Source: Erigeron canadensis (taxonomy: Eukaryota > Streptophyta > Magnoliopsida > Asterales > Asteraceae). From it: a stretch of DNA of 64,000 nucleotides. The stretch spans positions 8,122,001 to 8,186,000 of the forward strand of contig NC_057764.1 of NCBI RefSeq assembly GCF_010389155.1, read 5' to 3'. Positions within the stretch are counted from its first letter, which is position 1; each line of letters begins with the position of its first letter. Position numbers and translations under genes: made by a program. Below the pieces are notes generated by a model. It was given only the letters and a program-made list of their open reading frames with translations, was not told the DNA's origin and made no database searches. Shown piece by piece: positions 13,271 to 24,706 of this stretch.

Positions 13271-14356
13271 GACTTAACTTGAGCTATTATAATATGTGAT
13301 CATAATAATGCTGCAGTCATTTTTATAATTACTTATTATAACACCTCAAGTGAACTTCGCTAAATACTTTCGTATGTCACTAGAAACCAAACTATACACA
13401 TAAGGCCAAGTCACGTCTATGGTTTAAGTCTAGGTATCCTTGTAAAAATAAAATACCTAAATCCCTTAAACCACGGCTCTGATACCACTTGTAACAACAC
13501 GACTCAATTTAATAGAAAAATAAGGATATTTTGTGTTTTTTTTTTAACAACGGACTAATACTCCACATATTAGTCTACAACAGACTAATACTCCACAAAC
13601 TTCTACACAAACCCATTTTGACCCAAAAATTCATTTCCACATATTAACAACTAGTAAAACTAATCACAAACACTAAACATTTTTGTTGAACTTCCAAAAA
13701 CTTTCTTAATGACAATTTAAAACATTTCTACTCAAATCCAAACTTCCCACTACCAATCACTGATACAAATAGGACATAATCTCTTCACTAAACATTTTAA
13801 AAAAAAGTTCCAAAAGTTCAGGAGCAAGTTTACCACGAAACGGGTCATTTTACCCAAGTTGACACATTACAAAAGACAATTTTCAAAATTGGAAATTTCG
13901 GCATGACCCATTCGTAAAATCATTATCCAAACCTGTTACGGCTTATGAGTTTCTCCAAAACGCTTTTAAACAAATCAATACATTACACTACAGAACGACC
14001 CATTGAAAATACCCAAAACTCGAGTCTAACACTAGACATCATAATAATTTTCCAAAAAGACATAACAAGAGTACAATGAGCCGATAATTCGAAGGGGTCA
14101 CTATGGGTCCTATTACCAATACTATTATCCGCATTTAACCAAAGCAACCTATATCCATTAAGCATCTTTAACTTCAATCTTTACATTACTTAACTTTCTT
14201 CCGCATCCGGGACAACCTATAAAAAGGGTAAACAACTAAAAGAATAAGCTAAACGCTTAATGAATGCATACACATATAATCATATACAAGTTACCATACA
14301 AAAGTGCATCAATTATAGCCTACCAATTGATAGGCATCTTATCCATACCATTCATA

Positions 14357-14835
14357 ATACTAGTAGGACTTTACCCACCTACTAGTCGTAATCAACAATT
14401 TGGCTAGTAGGAATTTACCCACCTACTAGCTCTCATAAACAATTTAGCTAGTAGGAATTTACCCACCTACTAGCTCACAAAATCAATTTGGCTAGTAGGA
14501 ATTTACCCACCTACTAGCTCACACAATCATTTTCAACATGGCCATGGACTTTTGCTAGTAGGACTTTACCCACCTACTAGTCTTAAACATACAATTTGGC
14601 TAGTAGGAATTTACCCACCTACTAGCTCACATAGTCAAAATCACATTATGCTAGTAGGAATTTACCCACCTACTAACTTTTATCATCAAACATCAATTAT
14701 GCTAGTAGGAATTTACCCACCTACTAGCTTTATATATTCATAATCCAAGTCTTGCTAGTAAGAATTTACCCACCTACTAGCTTATTCATTCAACAAACAT
14801 ATGGGTCATAGAATTTACTTACCTATGACCTATAT
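14357..14835. repeat. Palindromic minisatellite: nine CTAGTAGG..CCTACTAG units plus one variant
   Basis: Core CTAGTAGGAATTTACCCACC followed by TACTAG recurs at about 14360, 14404, 14448, 14492, 14555, 14600, 14651, 14702 and 14755, at intervals of 44-63 bp. Each core is an inverted repeat with 8-bp arms. A tenth unit near 14806 has the arms GGTCATAG/CTATGACC instead, still complementary, around the same AATTTAC centre. The array lies in the middle of the gypsy LTR. Confidence 0.9.
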
Positions 14836-15129
14836 TAACAAGAACATGATCATATGCATATACACTTACCTTATTTGCGACCACAATTGCAAGATGACCA
14901 TAAAACAACGTATTTGCAGTCAACCTATCAATTCACATTAAAAACACACATATGGTCATTCATCACGTATAAGGTCACCTAGCCATAATCACTAGCATTC
15001 CAACACCCAACTCATCATTTACACTCTTATATTAATCTTGGGTTAGTTCACATAACATGTATCTCTTATATCATTTTCATATGGCCAGCTCACTTTCATA
15101 CAAAAAGTACCATTTTCATCATTTGACCA

Positions 15130-15660
15130 AGCTGCCTTCAAACGAGTGTAACTCAAGTTCTACTTACTCTTTTAACATGATTCCAGTGGCCAAATTTACA
15201 TGACACATATACCTACCTTTTATATTTAGTGACCAATACGTGAATTGTCCTTCAAAGGTGACTTCTGGTCGTTTTAAAAACAAAAACTGCTGCTGTTAAA
15301 CAATTTTGACCTTACTGACTTCAAATGACCATAACTTGAGTTCTACAACAATATTTTGACCTCATTCCAGTGGCCACTTCTACTTAACACATTTTAGCAC
15401 ATTTTATCTTCAGTGACCAACACAAGATTTGACCCATTTACGTGAGTTTTACTCGTTTTAAAAACTGACACAGAATCATTTTTCCTGAAAGATCAGCATG
15501 ACACTACTGAATTCAAAAATTCATAACTGGAGTTCTACTTCGTATTTTTAAGTCATTCCAGTGGCAAAATTTTCTTAACACACTTAGGTACATTTTCTTT
15601 ATAGGACTCAACAAGTGAAAACTTTGTCATGAGGGTGTTTAACTCGTTTCAAACTCAGGG
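15130..15660. repeat. Three imperfect ~185-bp tandem repeats in the LTR
   Basis: Blocks containing AACT(C/T)GAGTTCTAC-like text followed by CATTCCAGTGGC and a CGTTTTAAAAAC-like motif recur near 15150, 15333 and 15520. They are diverged and non-coding. Confidence 0.6.
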
Positions 15661-16325
15661 ACAGAATCTGTCCAACTTTGTTATCACTAATACTCATCAA
15701 AATCTAACATGCACCCTACTAAAAAAAAACCCTAAATTGATTAGATTACAATAACCCTAACTTGTGTTATAGAAATTAACTCATATATATGAAAACCCCC
15801 AAATTTCCCAATTTATATACTCAAGAACCCTAATAAAAATATAATACAAGAATTAAGAACAATACCTCAATTTGCAATTATAGATGGTGATTTCTAATTC
15901 ATGCAAGACAATTAACCTTTCTTCTTAATTCCCTTTATAATTTTCGGTTTTAACCTCCCTCTTAATCTCAAGAATCAAGTAGAAGATGATGACTATTATT
16001 ATTATTATCATTTCATGGGGAATTATTTGATTTAAATGAGAATTATTATACAATGACATAGAAGAAGATTAGAAGAAGAAATTGGAAGAATGATGAAGAA
16101 GAAGTTGTTTGAAGGAAAAGGAGAATGATTCACAAGGTGAAGATGGCTGGACATCCTTTCTACATGCCACGTCCCATAATATTTTTGGTGGGTAAAATAC
16201 CCGCTATCCACTAAAGTTCCAACTAAATTAAACCCGCATCTAAAAATAAATAACCAGGAAATTATTTTAATGTTAAACTATAATAAAGGTTTATTTTCTT
16301 TACTTTAAAATTTCGGGATGTTGCA

Positions 16326-17090
16326 ATATATTATATAGCGTTTTCCTTACGATTATCGCTCATATCTTTACGTTTTGCTTACTGTAGATCAATTTTTACA
16401 AAGTAATCTTTTTATTTACGTTCAAGTACATGAATTACTCATATTTTATGCTTTTATACTGTTTCTTAACGAATTCTTAAGTATTATCACGTTTTAACGT
16501 TTTTTATTCAAGATCTTGGCACTTTAAATGTTCATTTATTAGGTTTTACAAGTAGATCTTTACTTTTACAGTCCTATCTTGATAAAAACATTCTTTTACG
16601 CTTTATTTTACGTGATTATTCAATATTTAGCAAATAGGTTACATTTTTGTAATTATTTTGACACTTCAGTATACTGACCTTTCAAGATCTTTAAGCACAC
16701 AACCTCACGAACGAAAGTTTGGTTAAATAATTAGTCTAGGTCTTCAACGTAGATTATCTTAGGTAATTTTTGACCAAAACAATTTGGCACCCACCGTGGG
16801 GCTAGTGGTGCTTTTCTCAAGTTTTTCTTTATATTTGCGATTATCTTATCTTACAAAACTTATTGCGAAAATGTCATTTCAATCCAGATCTTTTTCTTCT
16901 TTTTTATCATCTTCAATTTCAGGGAGAGATGACTCACCTCTTCATATCCAATCATCTCAGGAGGAAGATGGTGATTTAGCCAAGATATTGACATCCGGGA
17001 TAACTATGTTGGATCCCATTAACCAAGATCTTGTTTCTATGATTAACCAAGACATGTTAAGATTTTTAAATTAAAAAATTATATATGTAG
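16326..17090 (+). mobile_element. Remnant of a second LTR element (Tat-like), LTR end, primer site and gag start
   Basis: Immediately after the gypsy LTR comes AT-rich sequence ending ACCAAAACA, then TTTGGCACCCACCGTGGGGC at about 16783-16802, a form seen just inside the 5' LTR of plant Tat/Ogre-type gypsy elements. A short plus-strand ORF follows (from the ATG at 16871: MSFQSRSFSSFL..., stop at 17074), probably a gag N-terminus. The gypsy element appears to have cut this one. Confidence 0.5.
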
Positions 17091-17735
17091 TGTTAGAAAG
17101 TCAAGGTTTAGTTCTTATAATCCACCAAACTTTAAGGTTTGTTTGAAACATAAAATGTAAGCAGCACGTGGTGATACAATCAAATAAAGTATCTTTTCCA
17201 CAAAAGCAAAATGCTACTCATCTACCCTTCAATCTCAACATAACTCTCTTTTTATCACTATAAAAACAAATTCACAAAATTTAAAACAAAGTTCTATCTT
17301 CTATCTTCATTGTCTAGTATATCTCAGTATCTATCTATCGACTAGTACATATCTATATACGACAGTGGAGGTGACCAATAGGGTTTTGATATGGTTGATG
17401 GTAGTAATGAGAGCGGCGGCGAAAACGAGATAATCTACTACTTTATAGATATACTTTTTCAGATCTACGTTGGATATATACAGTAGCAGGGACATCGACG
17501 CCTTCAACACCACCAAATTCCCTCTTCTTTTTCATCTTTTTTTCTATAGATCTAAGGTTTTTGTATATGTTTTTGTACAGTAATCTCGTTTTTGTATGTA
17601 TGTGTTTTTTCATACATTTTCAGATATAGAGATGGATTCGGTCATTATATTTAATATAGTTATAGAGACTGAGATAGATATGAAGAATATGAATCTGGGT
17701 TTACATCTAAAGAAAATATATATAAAAAAAGGTGA
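17091..17735. other. Unassigned AT-rich sequence
   Basis: No coding similarity was found in this interval; T-rich runs dominate 17520-17620. Confidence 0.3.
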
Positions 17736-17919
17736 ACATGTAAGCAGGTTTCTTAACAGGTTTTTTATCGTGTTACCTGTTAATTTGGGTGCCGTGTTCG
17801 TATTTGGAAAAAATGACACGATTACTTATCGTGTCGTGTTCGTGTTCAACCCTAACAGGTCTCGTTTCTTATCGTGTCGTTTCTTAACAGGTCGTGTCGG
17901 ACCTGTTATGCCAGCCCTA
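17736..17919. mobile_element. Right end of an hAT-like element
   Basis: Repeated short motifs CGTGT and AACAGGT lead to a terminal ATGCCAGCCCTA at about 17908-17919, matching the TAGGGCTGGCA-type ends of plant hAT MITEs. No left end or 8-bp duplication was found, so it may be truncated. Confidence 0.4.
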
Positions 17920-19260
17920 CAACCAATCCCCCGCCGACGATTTCTACAACGCAATACACAACTTCGTTCCCGCTAACTCATCAACGGGTGCACATTCATC
18001 CGATACTTCACCATCAACACCATAATATCCACCATTTACGCCACCAACTTTCGTACAACCTTATTACCCGACATACCAAAACGATCCAAACTTCCAACAA
18101 TGGCAACAAAACCAACAATAGCTACTAGCCCAACAAGCTCGTACGACCCCTCCAAGCCAACCCATACCTGAGACACCACAACCCGTACCCCAACCCGTCC
18201 CCCAGCCCGAACCACAACCCCAACCACAACCCGAACCGCAACCCAAAAGTAGTACAAGATGTAAGAAGGGAAAAGGGAAGAATGTCGCGGGTGACAAACT
18301 CATTAGGAAGCCAAAAGTGGCGTGGTCCGGGGAGGAAGAAAAACACCTAGATCTTTGTTAGCTCGATGTATCCGAAGATCCAATCGTTGGCAGTTCACAA
18401 ATCGGTGACCACTTTTGGAACAAAGTGTTCGACATATACAATGTCGCGGTTCGAATCAAGCATCGACCCGATCAAATCACGGGTAGATGGCGTCTCATCA
18501 AGGAGCAAGTCGGGAAGTTTAACTCTATTTACAAAAAGTATGATGATGACCGACGTAGTGGCGAAAGTGATGCGCAAGTGATGGAACAAGCTAGGCAAGC
18601 GTATACTTTGGAAATGGGTGGGAAGTTTACAATGTACGAAGCTTGGACCATTTTAAGAGATAGACCGAAGTTTCTATCTTTTATCGGTGTCGATGGCATG
18701 GTGATAAAGAAGAAACGGATCTCTTGCATGATCAAGTCTAGTGATGAAGACCAAGCGCTCGTGAACCTCGACGAAGAAGAGCCACTCGACACCGAACTCT
18801 TTGGCCCAGATATTATTCCACGCCCCCCCCCCCCCCAACAAAGTCGAAAAAGAAAACGCCACGAACATCGGGATCCTCGGATGCGGCCTCATCTCTTTCA
18901 AGTGCATCGACTTGGCCTCACGTCTCGAACAACTTGGAAGCTCCAAACAAGCGTTTATTGACAAAAAAAAACAGACCCCCTCGATTCCATTCGCGAGAAA
19001 GAAAAAAAACGTACCGTGTACACGGCATTTTCATTTGTGGGTCAATAAAATCTGAATCCTCGACAACGAAAGTTTATCGAGAAGGCCATGAAGAAGGTGT
19101 TGGACGAGTACAAGAGGTTCGTTGAGTTGTCCGATGATGAAGACGAAGGCCATGGCATGGGGTACCTCTTTTGCACCCCCATATTGATATCCCGTCATTT
19201 TTTGTTTGCTCTGCGTTCCGTCCAATACATAAACTGCATTATTCATTTCCGTGTTAGGTG
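17920..19260 (+). pseudogene. Harbinger/PIF-type ORF1, second copy, multiply broken
   Basis: Plus-strand frame starting near 17922 reads a Pro/Gln-rich N-terminus with an in-frame TAA near 18023 and a TAG near 18119. It continues into the Myb-like block, where WSGEEEKHLDLC is followed by a TAG (18359-18361) at a position where the 9.6-kb copy has Trp. From 18362 it is open through QITGRWRLIKEQVGKFNSI and KFTMYEAWTILRDRPKF. A run of 14 C (18823-18836) changes frame, after which a NAM-associated-like C-terminus is recognisable (STWPHVSNNLEAPNKR, then a Lys-rich helix) to about 19160. No transposase partner is nearby. Confidence 0.75.
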
Positions 19261-19399
19261 AATAATGGCATACGTCTAAAACCACTTCTAAATGTTGAGA
19301 GGTAGATTCTGGAGTCTAAAAGCATTATCTTGACTGTTTCTTAAGTGAATTAATAACTATGTTTGAACGTGTATCATCCATTGTGCACTTTCGGTTATT

Positions 19400-20035
19400 G
19401 AATTTTTTTTTGGACAACCAAAATTTTATTGCCACTAAAAATAATTAGCTAGAAGCTGAAGTACACTACAAGGGGAAAAACAGCAAAAACAAACAGTAAG
19501 CTATTACATTAAAGCTCTATGAACGTATGAAGTCCTGTTTGAAATCCAAAGACGTGACATGACTTTAACCGAGTCGACCAGTGTGTTTACGCAGGGCTTA
19601 ATGTTGTCTAAGACTTGCTGGTTTTGTGCTCTCCAAAGACACCAAAGAGTTGTAATGATCACTGCATCTAGCCACTTCTTCTTTTTTCCATCTCTTTCCA
19701 CTGCAGCCGTAAAATCTAATAAACAGCAAATAGAATCAAAACGAACAAAGGGGAATTTACACCAATCCCCAACAATACACCAAACTTGTCTCGCAAAAGG
19801 ACATCGAACAGCAACATGATCTACATCTTCTTGATCCAACCAGCAAACTGGACATAATTGAGTAGGAAGATGAATACCTCTTTTAGCCAGTTCTACTCGT
19901 GGGGGTAGCCTATTTAGTGAAGCGCACCAAACAAGAAAGTTAGCCTTAATCGGAACCCAACTGTTCAAATTGAAAGAGACTTCATATTCACCATCAAGTT
20001 TCTTGTTTATCCAGCTCCGCATAGATTTAGTTGTA
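19400..20035 (-). mobile_element. 5'-truncated LINE retrotransposon
   Basis: The minus strand carries the 3' end of a LINE: an ORF (20022-19504, 172 aa) of the reverse-transcriptase zinc-binding type, with CPVCWLDQEDVDHVAVRCPF (C..C..H..C spacing) and a downstream WLDAVIITTLWCLWRAQN block. About 100 bp of 3' UTR then leads to a poly(A) tail seen as T9 at about 19401-19409 on the plus strand. Truncation of the 5' part is normal for LINEs. A possible short duplication TTGAATT (near 19397 and 20047) flanks it, but it is weak. Confidence 0.75.
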
Positions 20036-20039
20036 AAAA

Positions 20040-23000
20040 TTCCAGCTTGAATTGTTAAGTCGACATGGGAAAGTTAATATAATTGAGTTATAAATATGAC
20101 AATAATAACCCTAATTTAGTATCATCAATAATTATGTTCATTAGACTATTGGACATAAAAACGAGACTAGAGTTTCTCTTCACCATCCATTTAACATTAT
20201 ACTAGTACTGGTAAAAGTTTCATTTTTAGCTACTGATAACCAAATGGAATAACCAACTAAACTGCCATCCCTGATTCTTGCACACTAGATGAATGTGTTT
20301 CTGTACGGTGGTCATGTGCTTGGGATGGATTGCAAACATATTAATGTTCTTAAATAAACCCTCTTGGTACCCCAGCTTTTTTTTGCAACGCCGGTACTGA
20401 ATTACTCCAAAAGAGTAGATTTATCTGGAATAACACCACTTGCTAAGGCCTAGGAGTACAGAACCACCGAACAGGTTCATGACTTTATTCTTCTTTTGGT
20501 ACCTTCGAATCTTTTTTCTTCACATAACCAAAATGAAGACTTAATGATAACCTAAGTCAGGTTCAAAAGTGATACTGAGCTACAACACTAACCATCTACA
20601 ATTTGAATTTTTGACACAACACCGCCTATTTTCAAACAGAAAGTAATGTTACAGGATGTACTGGCACTTTCTTGGTACTGGCAACCTACAATCCGAATCA
20701 TGGACCGAATAACTAAAAAAACTACATAAATAAAGTTTTGTGGGTCTTCTTTTACACTGCATGTGCCCTCACTCTTTTCTCCAATGTGGCTATGTGACAA
20801 TATCACACATTAAACTGGTCTTTTGATCGAAATGTTGTGTCCTGCACAGTCAAGGTCCTAAGACGCTTGAGTGTTACTGCTCCAAAGCTAGTGTTGGAAC
20901 TGTTGTACATGTTGCTGTAGTTTTATAGAGCTAGGGTGTAAAAGTATTGGAAAGGATCCTCTGGAAAAATATAATAGAAACATGAAATTTATAATGGTTC
21001 GAATAGGTCCTAAGGCGTTTGAGTGTTATCACTGCGAAGCTAGTTGGGTGTCAGGGGAATTTTGCACCTGTGACTTATCATATATATAATGCGCTATTTG
21101 AAGCATTGTAATGATGGACTTGCTGAATTAATGAACTATTTTAATCTTGATGAAAATATTGTACTGGCTCAAGATGATAAATTTAGTGGGCCTGCTAGCT
21201 ATTTTTGAAGATGGATGTGTCACTTCCATCTTGCATTTGTAACTAATGAATATGTATAAAGCACACATCTCAAACATGTATGCGCACATCGAGTGGTGTT
21301 AATATGGGGACTTGTAAAAATGGAAGCTACTACCTTAATTACAAAAAGCTGTTGTTAAGTCAGAGTGAGTTTTTAGTGATTCTTAAGTTGGTCCTCGAGT
21401 CAGAGAGAATCTTATTGGGGATATCACTAACTTTCAGTATAGCAATCCATGACAGACATTATAATTGTCTTGATTATGTTTTATTTTGCTAGCCAATCAT
21501 TTATATGCCTAGCCTGATTGGTTTAGAAGCAAGTTTCTATTACTGCTTTACTAACAAAACAAAATAAAGATGATATACATTATGCTTCCTTTTATTTTGC
21601 AAACCCCCAAGAAATCAAAGTATCAGTAAGAGTTCTTCAACTATGCAATTTTGCATGGTTTATCCCAACTGTTTTGAAACTATGGCCTTCATTGACCTAG
21701 AACTGCTAGTGATTATGCAGCGCAGCTAACTGTAGATTTTATTTGACATTAGTGATGCTTATAGATAGCTAATTGCTAATGTAACTTAATAGCTTGTAAT
21801 CTTTCTATGAGATAAAAAAAACTATGCTCACAACAAACATGAGAAAATCATTTCCATTGTAATTTAGAAAGTAGAGACCAAATGGTTAAATTAAAACATG
21901 GCAATTATCCAAGAAAATATGAGGTAAACAGTCAAAGAATAGGTATCAAAACCTAAGGCAGCATACAAAACATATGGTTTATTAAAATGTGGCAAGTGTC
22001 TAATCAAATATGAAGTTAACATCAACGAACAAGTATTAAACTAGGGCAGCACAATGTAGGGTTATTCCATAAAATGAAACTAAATGACATCATGGTCGAG
22101 GAAATTACTCCTGTACTGTAAGTTGTATGATTCATGTCTAGCTTAGCCTGTTTCTATTGCATAGAAGTAATTTCCTCGACCATGAAATATGGATTCACCC
22201 AGCCACCCCATCCAAGGACTTGAAGCTGACAAAGTTTGAGCCCGAGACCTCCTTTGGAGAACTCAGGCATTTAATCCTACTGCACTTTGTGTATCTATAT
22301 TTAATCCTAAAATCAAATTAAATGTATCAGAAAAGGGCCAAATGGCTACTAAGAAAGCTAATACACGGTCTCTTCTTATCTTATGCACCAATAAAGCACG
22401 CCTGATTTCTATATATTTTTCTTTTTGCAATCTTAAATCCTCGTAAAAGCATATCTAGTGGGATTAGGAAAGATTAAATGCAGAAAAGGAGCTTATCCTA
22501 AGTAGCATGCCAGGTATGACCGATACAAACATCCACAAGCACATAGAACCTTATAAGATGCAGAACCAGGATAAAGAGATTTACAATAGATTTAAAGTAA
22601 CATGTCTTAATCACCAGGTTCTACCATTTGAAAGCAGTTGTGATTTGGAACCACACTTTTATAGAAGCCCCTTCAGATAAATCAATATTAGTGTATCTTC
22701 CAAACCCTTGAAAACTGTCTTTAAGCAAACTTGTTGCAAGGAACCGTGTCATGTTTCACACTACGGTTAGCTGAGAACACCTCATCATAGTTGATCTATT
22801 TGTTCTGCAGCGAGCTAAAGTATATATGGTGCTGTTAAATGTGTCATGTATTGGGAGGAAACATAGAATTAAGTTATGATATAACCCTCAACAACTTTAT
22901 AAACTTATTGTGGACTAAAGATGTACATTAAGTTGCTGGAACATCCTTGAACAATGTTCAAGTTTCATCAGGAACCAATTATATCTGTGATAATGTGATT

Positions 23001-23951
23001 TTCCCACCTGTAATACGGAAGAGACATGATGTGTACTTGCTATCAGGAAATTATTTAGTCATCAATCGATATAAAGATATAGAATGGTTGATGTTGGGGA
23101 TTACCATAAACAAACGAGGCACAATAAGAAGTATCGCTCTGTTAAGATACCACTTAAAGTGGTTTTGACTTCAAGCATATATCTTGAAACTAGAAGACCT
23201 TATCCCGCCTTTGCTTGCTAATAGTATCCTGTAACACTCAGTGGTAGCTGTTAGATACTGTAACAGCTGTGACTGCCAGTAGTGGCCCGTGTATTTTAGC
23301 AGCCGTCAACACTCTACAGGTGAGGTGTGCAGTGGCTGCTCCAAATATATGCTAAACTTTTTAAAGTTTTTTGAGTTGTGGTGTGATGCAAACACTGTTG
23401 ATAGAGTGTCTAATACATTAGTAATCATAGTAATTAGAGAGCATCTTTAATAAGTAATAGCTTTGCAATCCCAAGACTCTTTTTGGAAAGGCGATGCAAT
23501 CCCAAGGCTTGGCAACAATAATCTCTTGTTTGTGGAGTATAGGATGATCCAATAGATAAATCTGTAGTTCTGATAATGGAATATTGAAGAAAAGACTCCT
23601 TATGACTATCAAAAACATATAATAGATGCATGGAGAAAATGAAAAGAACTGAATATTAAATATGCAGTTGAACAAGTTATATCATAATAACTTATATATA
23701 CTACATTGTATCAGCTTGAACCAAATTACGATACGACTACAGAATCAGTAAAAGACCTAGATTGTCATTCTTATCCATGATCAGTTGAGCGAATTTGACT
23801 TCCTCTACTGCAATAATTGAACTTCTAGTAGGTTTTAATAACCTCCCTTGTTTTCTTATTGGCTCAACAACCACACATTCGTGTGTTGCTTTTTATATGT
23901 AAAACAGCCACCAGAAACTAATTTATTGCCTGTTACTTAAGCTTACTGACA
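20040..23951. other. Long stretch without a recognisable gene
   Basis: No conserved protein could be read in six frames. Two noted items: a direct repeat of ~40 bp (20853-20893 and 21005-21045, GGTCCTAAG(A/G)CG(C/T)TTGAG type), and a 20-bp perfect hairpin at 22090-22185. Near 22190-22280 a minus-strand GGGCTCAAACTTTG resembles a SINE B-box. It may be intron or intergenic sequence belonging to the ORF at 23952. Confidence 0.4.
22090..22185. other. Perfect 20-bp stem hairpin, ~56-nt loop
   Basis: TCATGGTCGAGGAAATTACT (22090-22109) is the exact reverse complement of 22166-22185. The size fits a miRNA precursor-like foldback, but only the 20-bp arm is paired and no expression evidence is available. 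Confidence 0.6.
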
Positions 23952-24323
23952 ATGCGTCCTCTGGTTATTTCAGGTCATCCAGGGATTATATTCTACACAG
24001 AACGCAACTTAAAATCTCTATCGTTCAAGTCAAAGTCAAAACATCGAGCTGGACCATCTTCACAAACAGCAGCAACGACATCTGTATTTGAGTTTACTAA
24101 AAGGTTGACCCTTAACGGTTCTGTAATCAGATATTCATCTCCAGTTTTAACATCTCGAAGTCTAAGCCACGATAACTCAGAGGAATATGATGATTCTGGT
24201 TTGGTTGATGCAGAACTTCTGAACCTAAAAGGAGCCTGTTATGTGTATCTACAAGTCCAATCAGAGAGCAATGTACTTCTAACGTTATGCATAATAACCT
24301 TTGCAAAGCATGCTGACCTCTGA
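23952..24323 (+). CDS. Unrecognised ORF, possible terminal exon
   Basis: I do not recognise this protein. The ORF reads MRPLVISGHPGIIFYTERN, then a basic Ser/Lys-rich stretch, a Ser/Thr-rich middle (TTSVFEFTKRL), an acidic patch (NSEEYDDSGLVDAELL) and a hydrophobic end. TTATTTCAG just before GTCATCC at 23973 is a good splice acceptor, so residues from GHPGI on may be a last exon rather than an independent ORF. No partner exons were found in the 4 kb upstream. Its codon pattern looks more gene-like than its surroundings, but chance or a pseudogene fragment remains possible. Confidence 0.3.
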   Translation: MRPLVISGHPGIIFYTERNLKSLSFKSKSKHRAGPSSQTAATTSVFEFTKRLTLNGSVIRYSSPVLTSRSLSHDNSEEYDDSGLVDAELLNLKGACYVYLQVQSESNVLLTLCIITFAKHADL

Positions 24324-24706
24324 CTGCTGACTTTGACTCTACCAGTCTTCTCTAGTGCTGAAGATCAGAATTGACTTTGACCCATGATGTAACAGTAGAA
24401 GGCTAACGAAGTGCCAATAAATGGTGAGAAACAGGTGTATAGTGAATGTGAATATAATGAGTAGATGGTGAGTGTGGAATGATGGTGATCTAAGTAGATT
24501 GGTTTTGGTAGGCAAATAAACGCTATGATGTTTGCCTGCTATTTCTTCGTGACTATGGTTTGTTTTCAGCTTTTATACATCTGGAAACTGTAGCAGAAGC
24601 TATGAATAAAATTTCATTTTAATGTGTTTTACATTGATCATGGATTTTCTTTGAGCCTCTCTAAATGTGGAATGGTAGTATAGTAGATTAGCAGCTATGA
24701 ATTAGT

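Larger units (their letters stand above)
10267..16325 (-). mobile_element. Decayed Ty3/gypsy LTR retrotransposon
   Basis: Minus-strand element. The full 5' LTR is 13490-16325 (TG..CA). Directly inside it, read on the minus strand, is a tRNA-iMet primer-binding site TGGTATCAGAGCCGTGG (13471-13487). The 3' LTR survives as ~192 bp at 10267-10458, near-identical to 16134-16325, preceded on the minus strand by a purine tract (GTCGGGGAGAGT). Just inside it, degenerate pol remains include HLTFHVSHLKECLADEASY (about 10690-10760), a gypsy integrase C-terminal motif. The 3-kb interior has no intact gag-pol, so the element is non-autonomous and deleted. Confidence 0.75.
13490..16325 (-). repeat. 5' LTR (2836 bp) of the gypsy element
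   Basis: Minus-strand LTR beginning TGTAACATCCCGAAATTTT-like (here with a GC at the tip) and ending GTTGTTACA, followed by the tRNA-iMet primer site. It contains a palindromic minisatellite (14360-14830), three ~185-bp repeats (15130-15660) and a hairpin GGACTAATA..TATTAGTC near 13553-13577. Its first ~150 bp are related to the solo LTR at 61984. Confidence 0.7.

Noticed and set aside
14357..14835. CRISPR-like array (regular repeats with spacers)
   Set aside because: This is a plant nuclear LTR. Spacing varies from 44 to 63 bp, the spacers resemble one another and no cas gene is present.
18036..18346. Three minus-strand Val/Gly-rich ORFs
   Set aside because: Antisense of the Pro/Gln repeat (CAACCC units) of the Harbinger ORF1 pseudogene.
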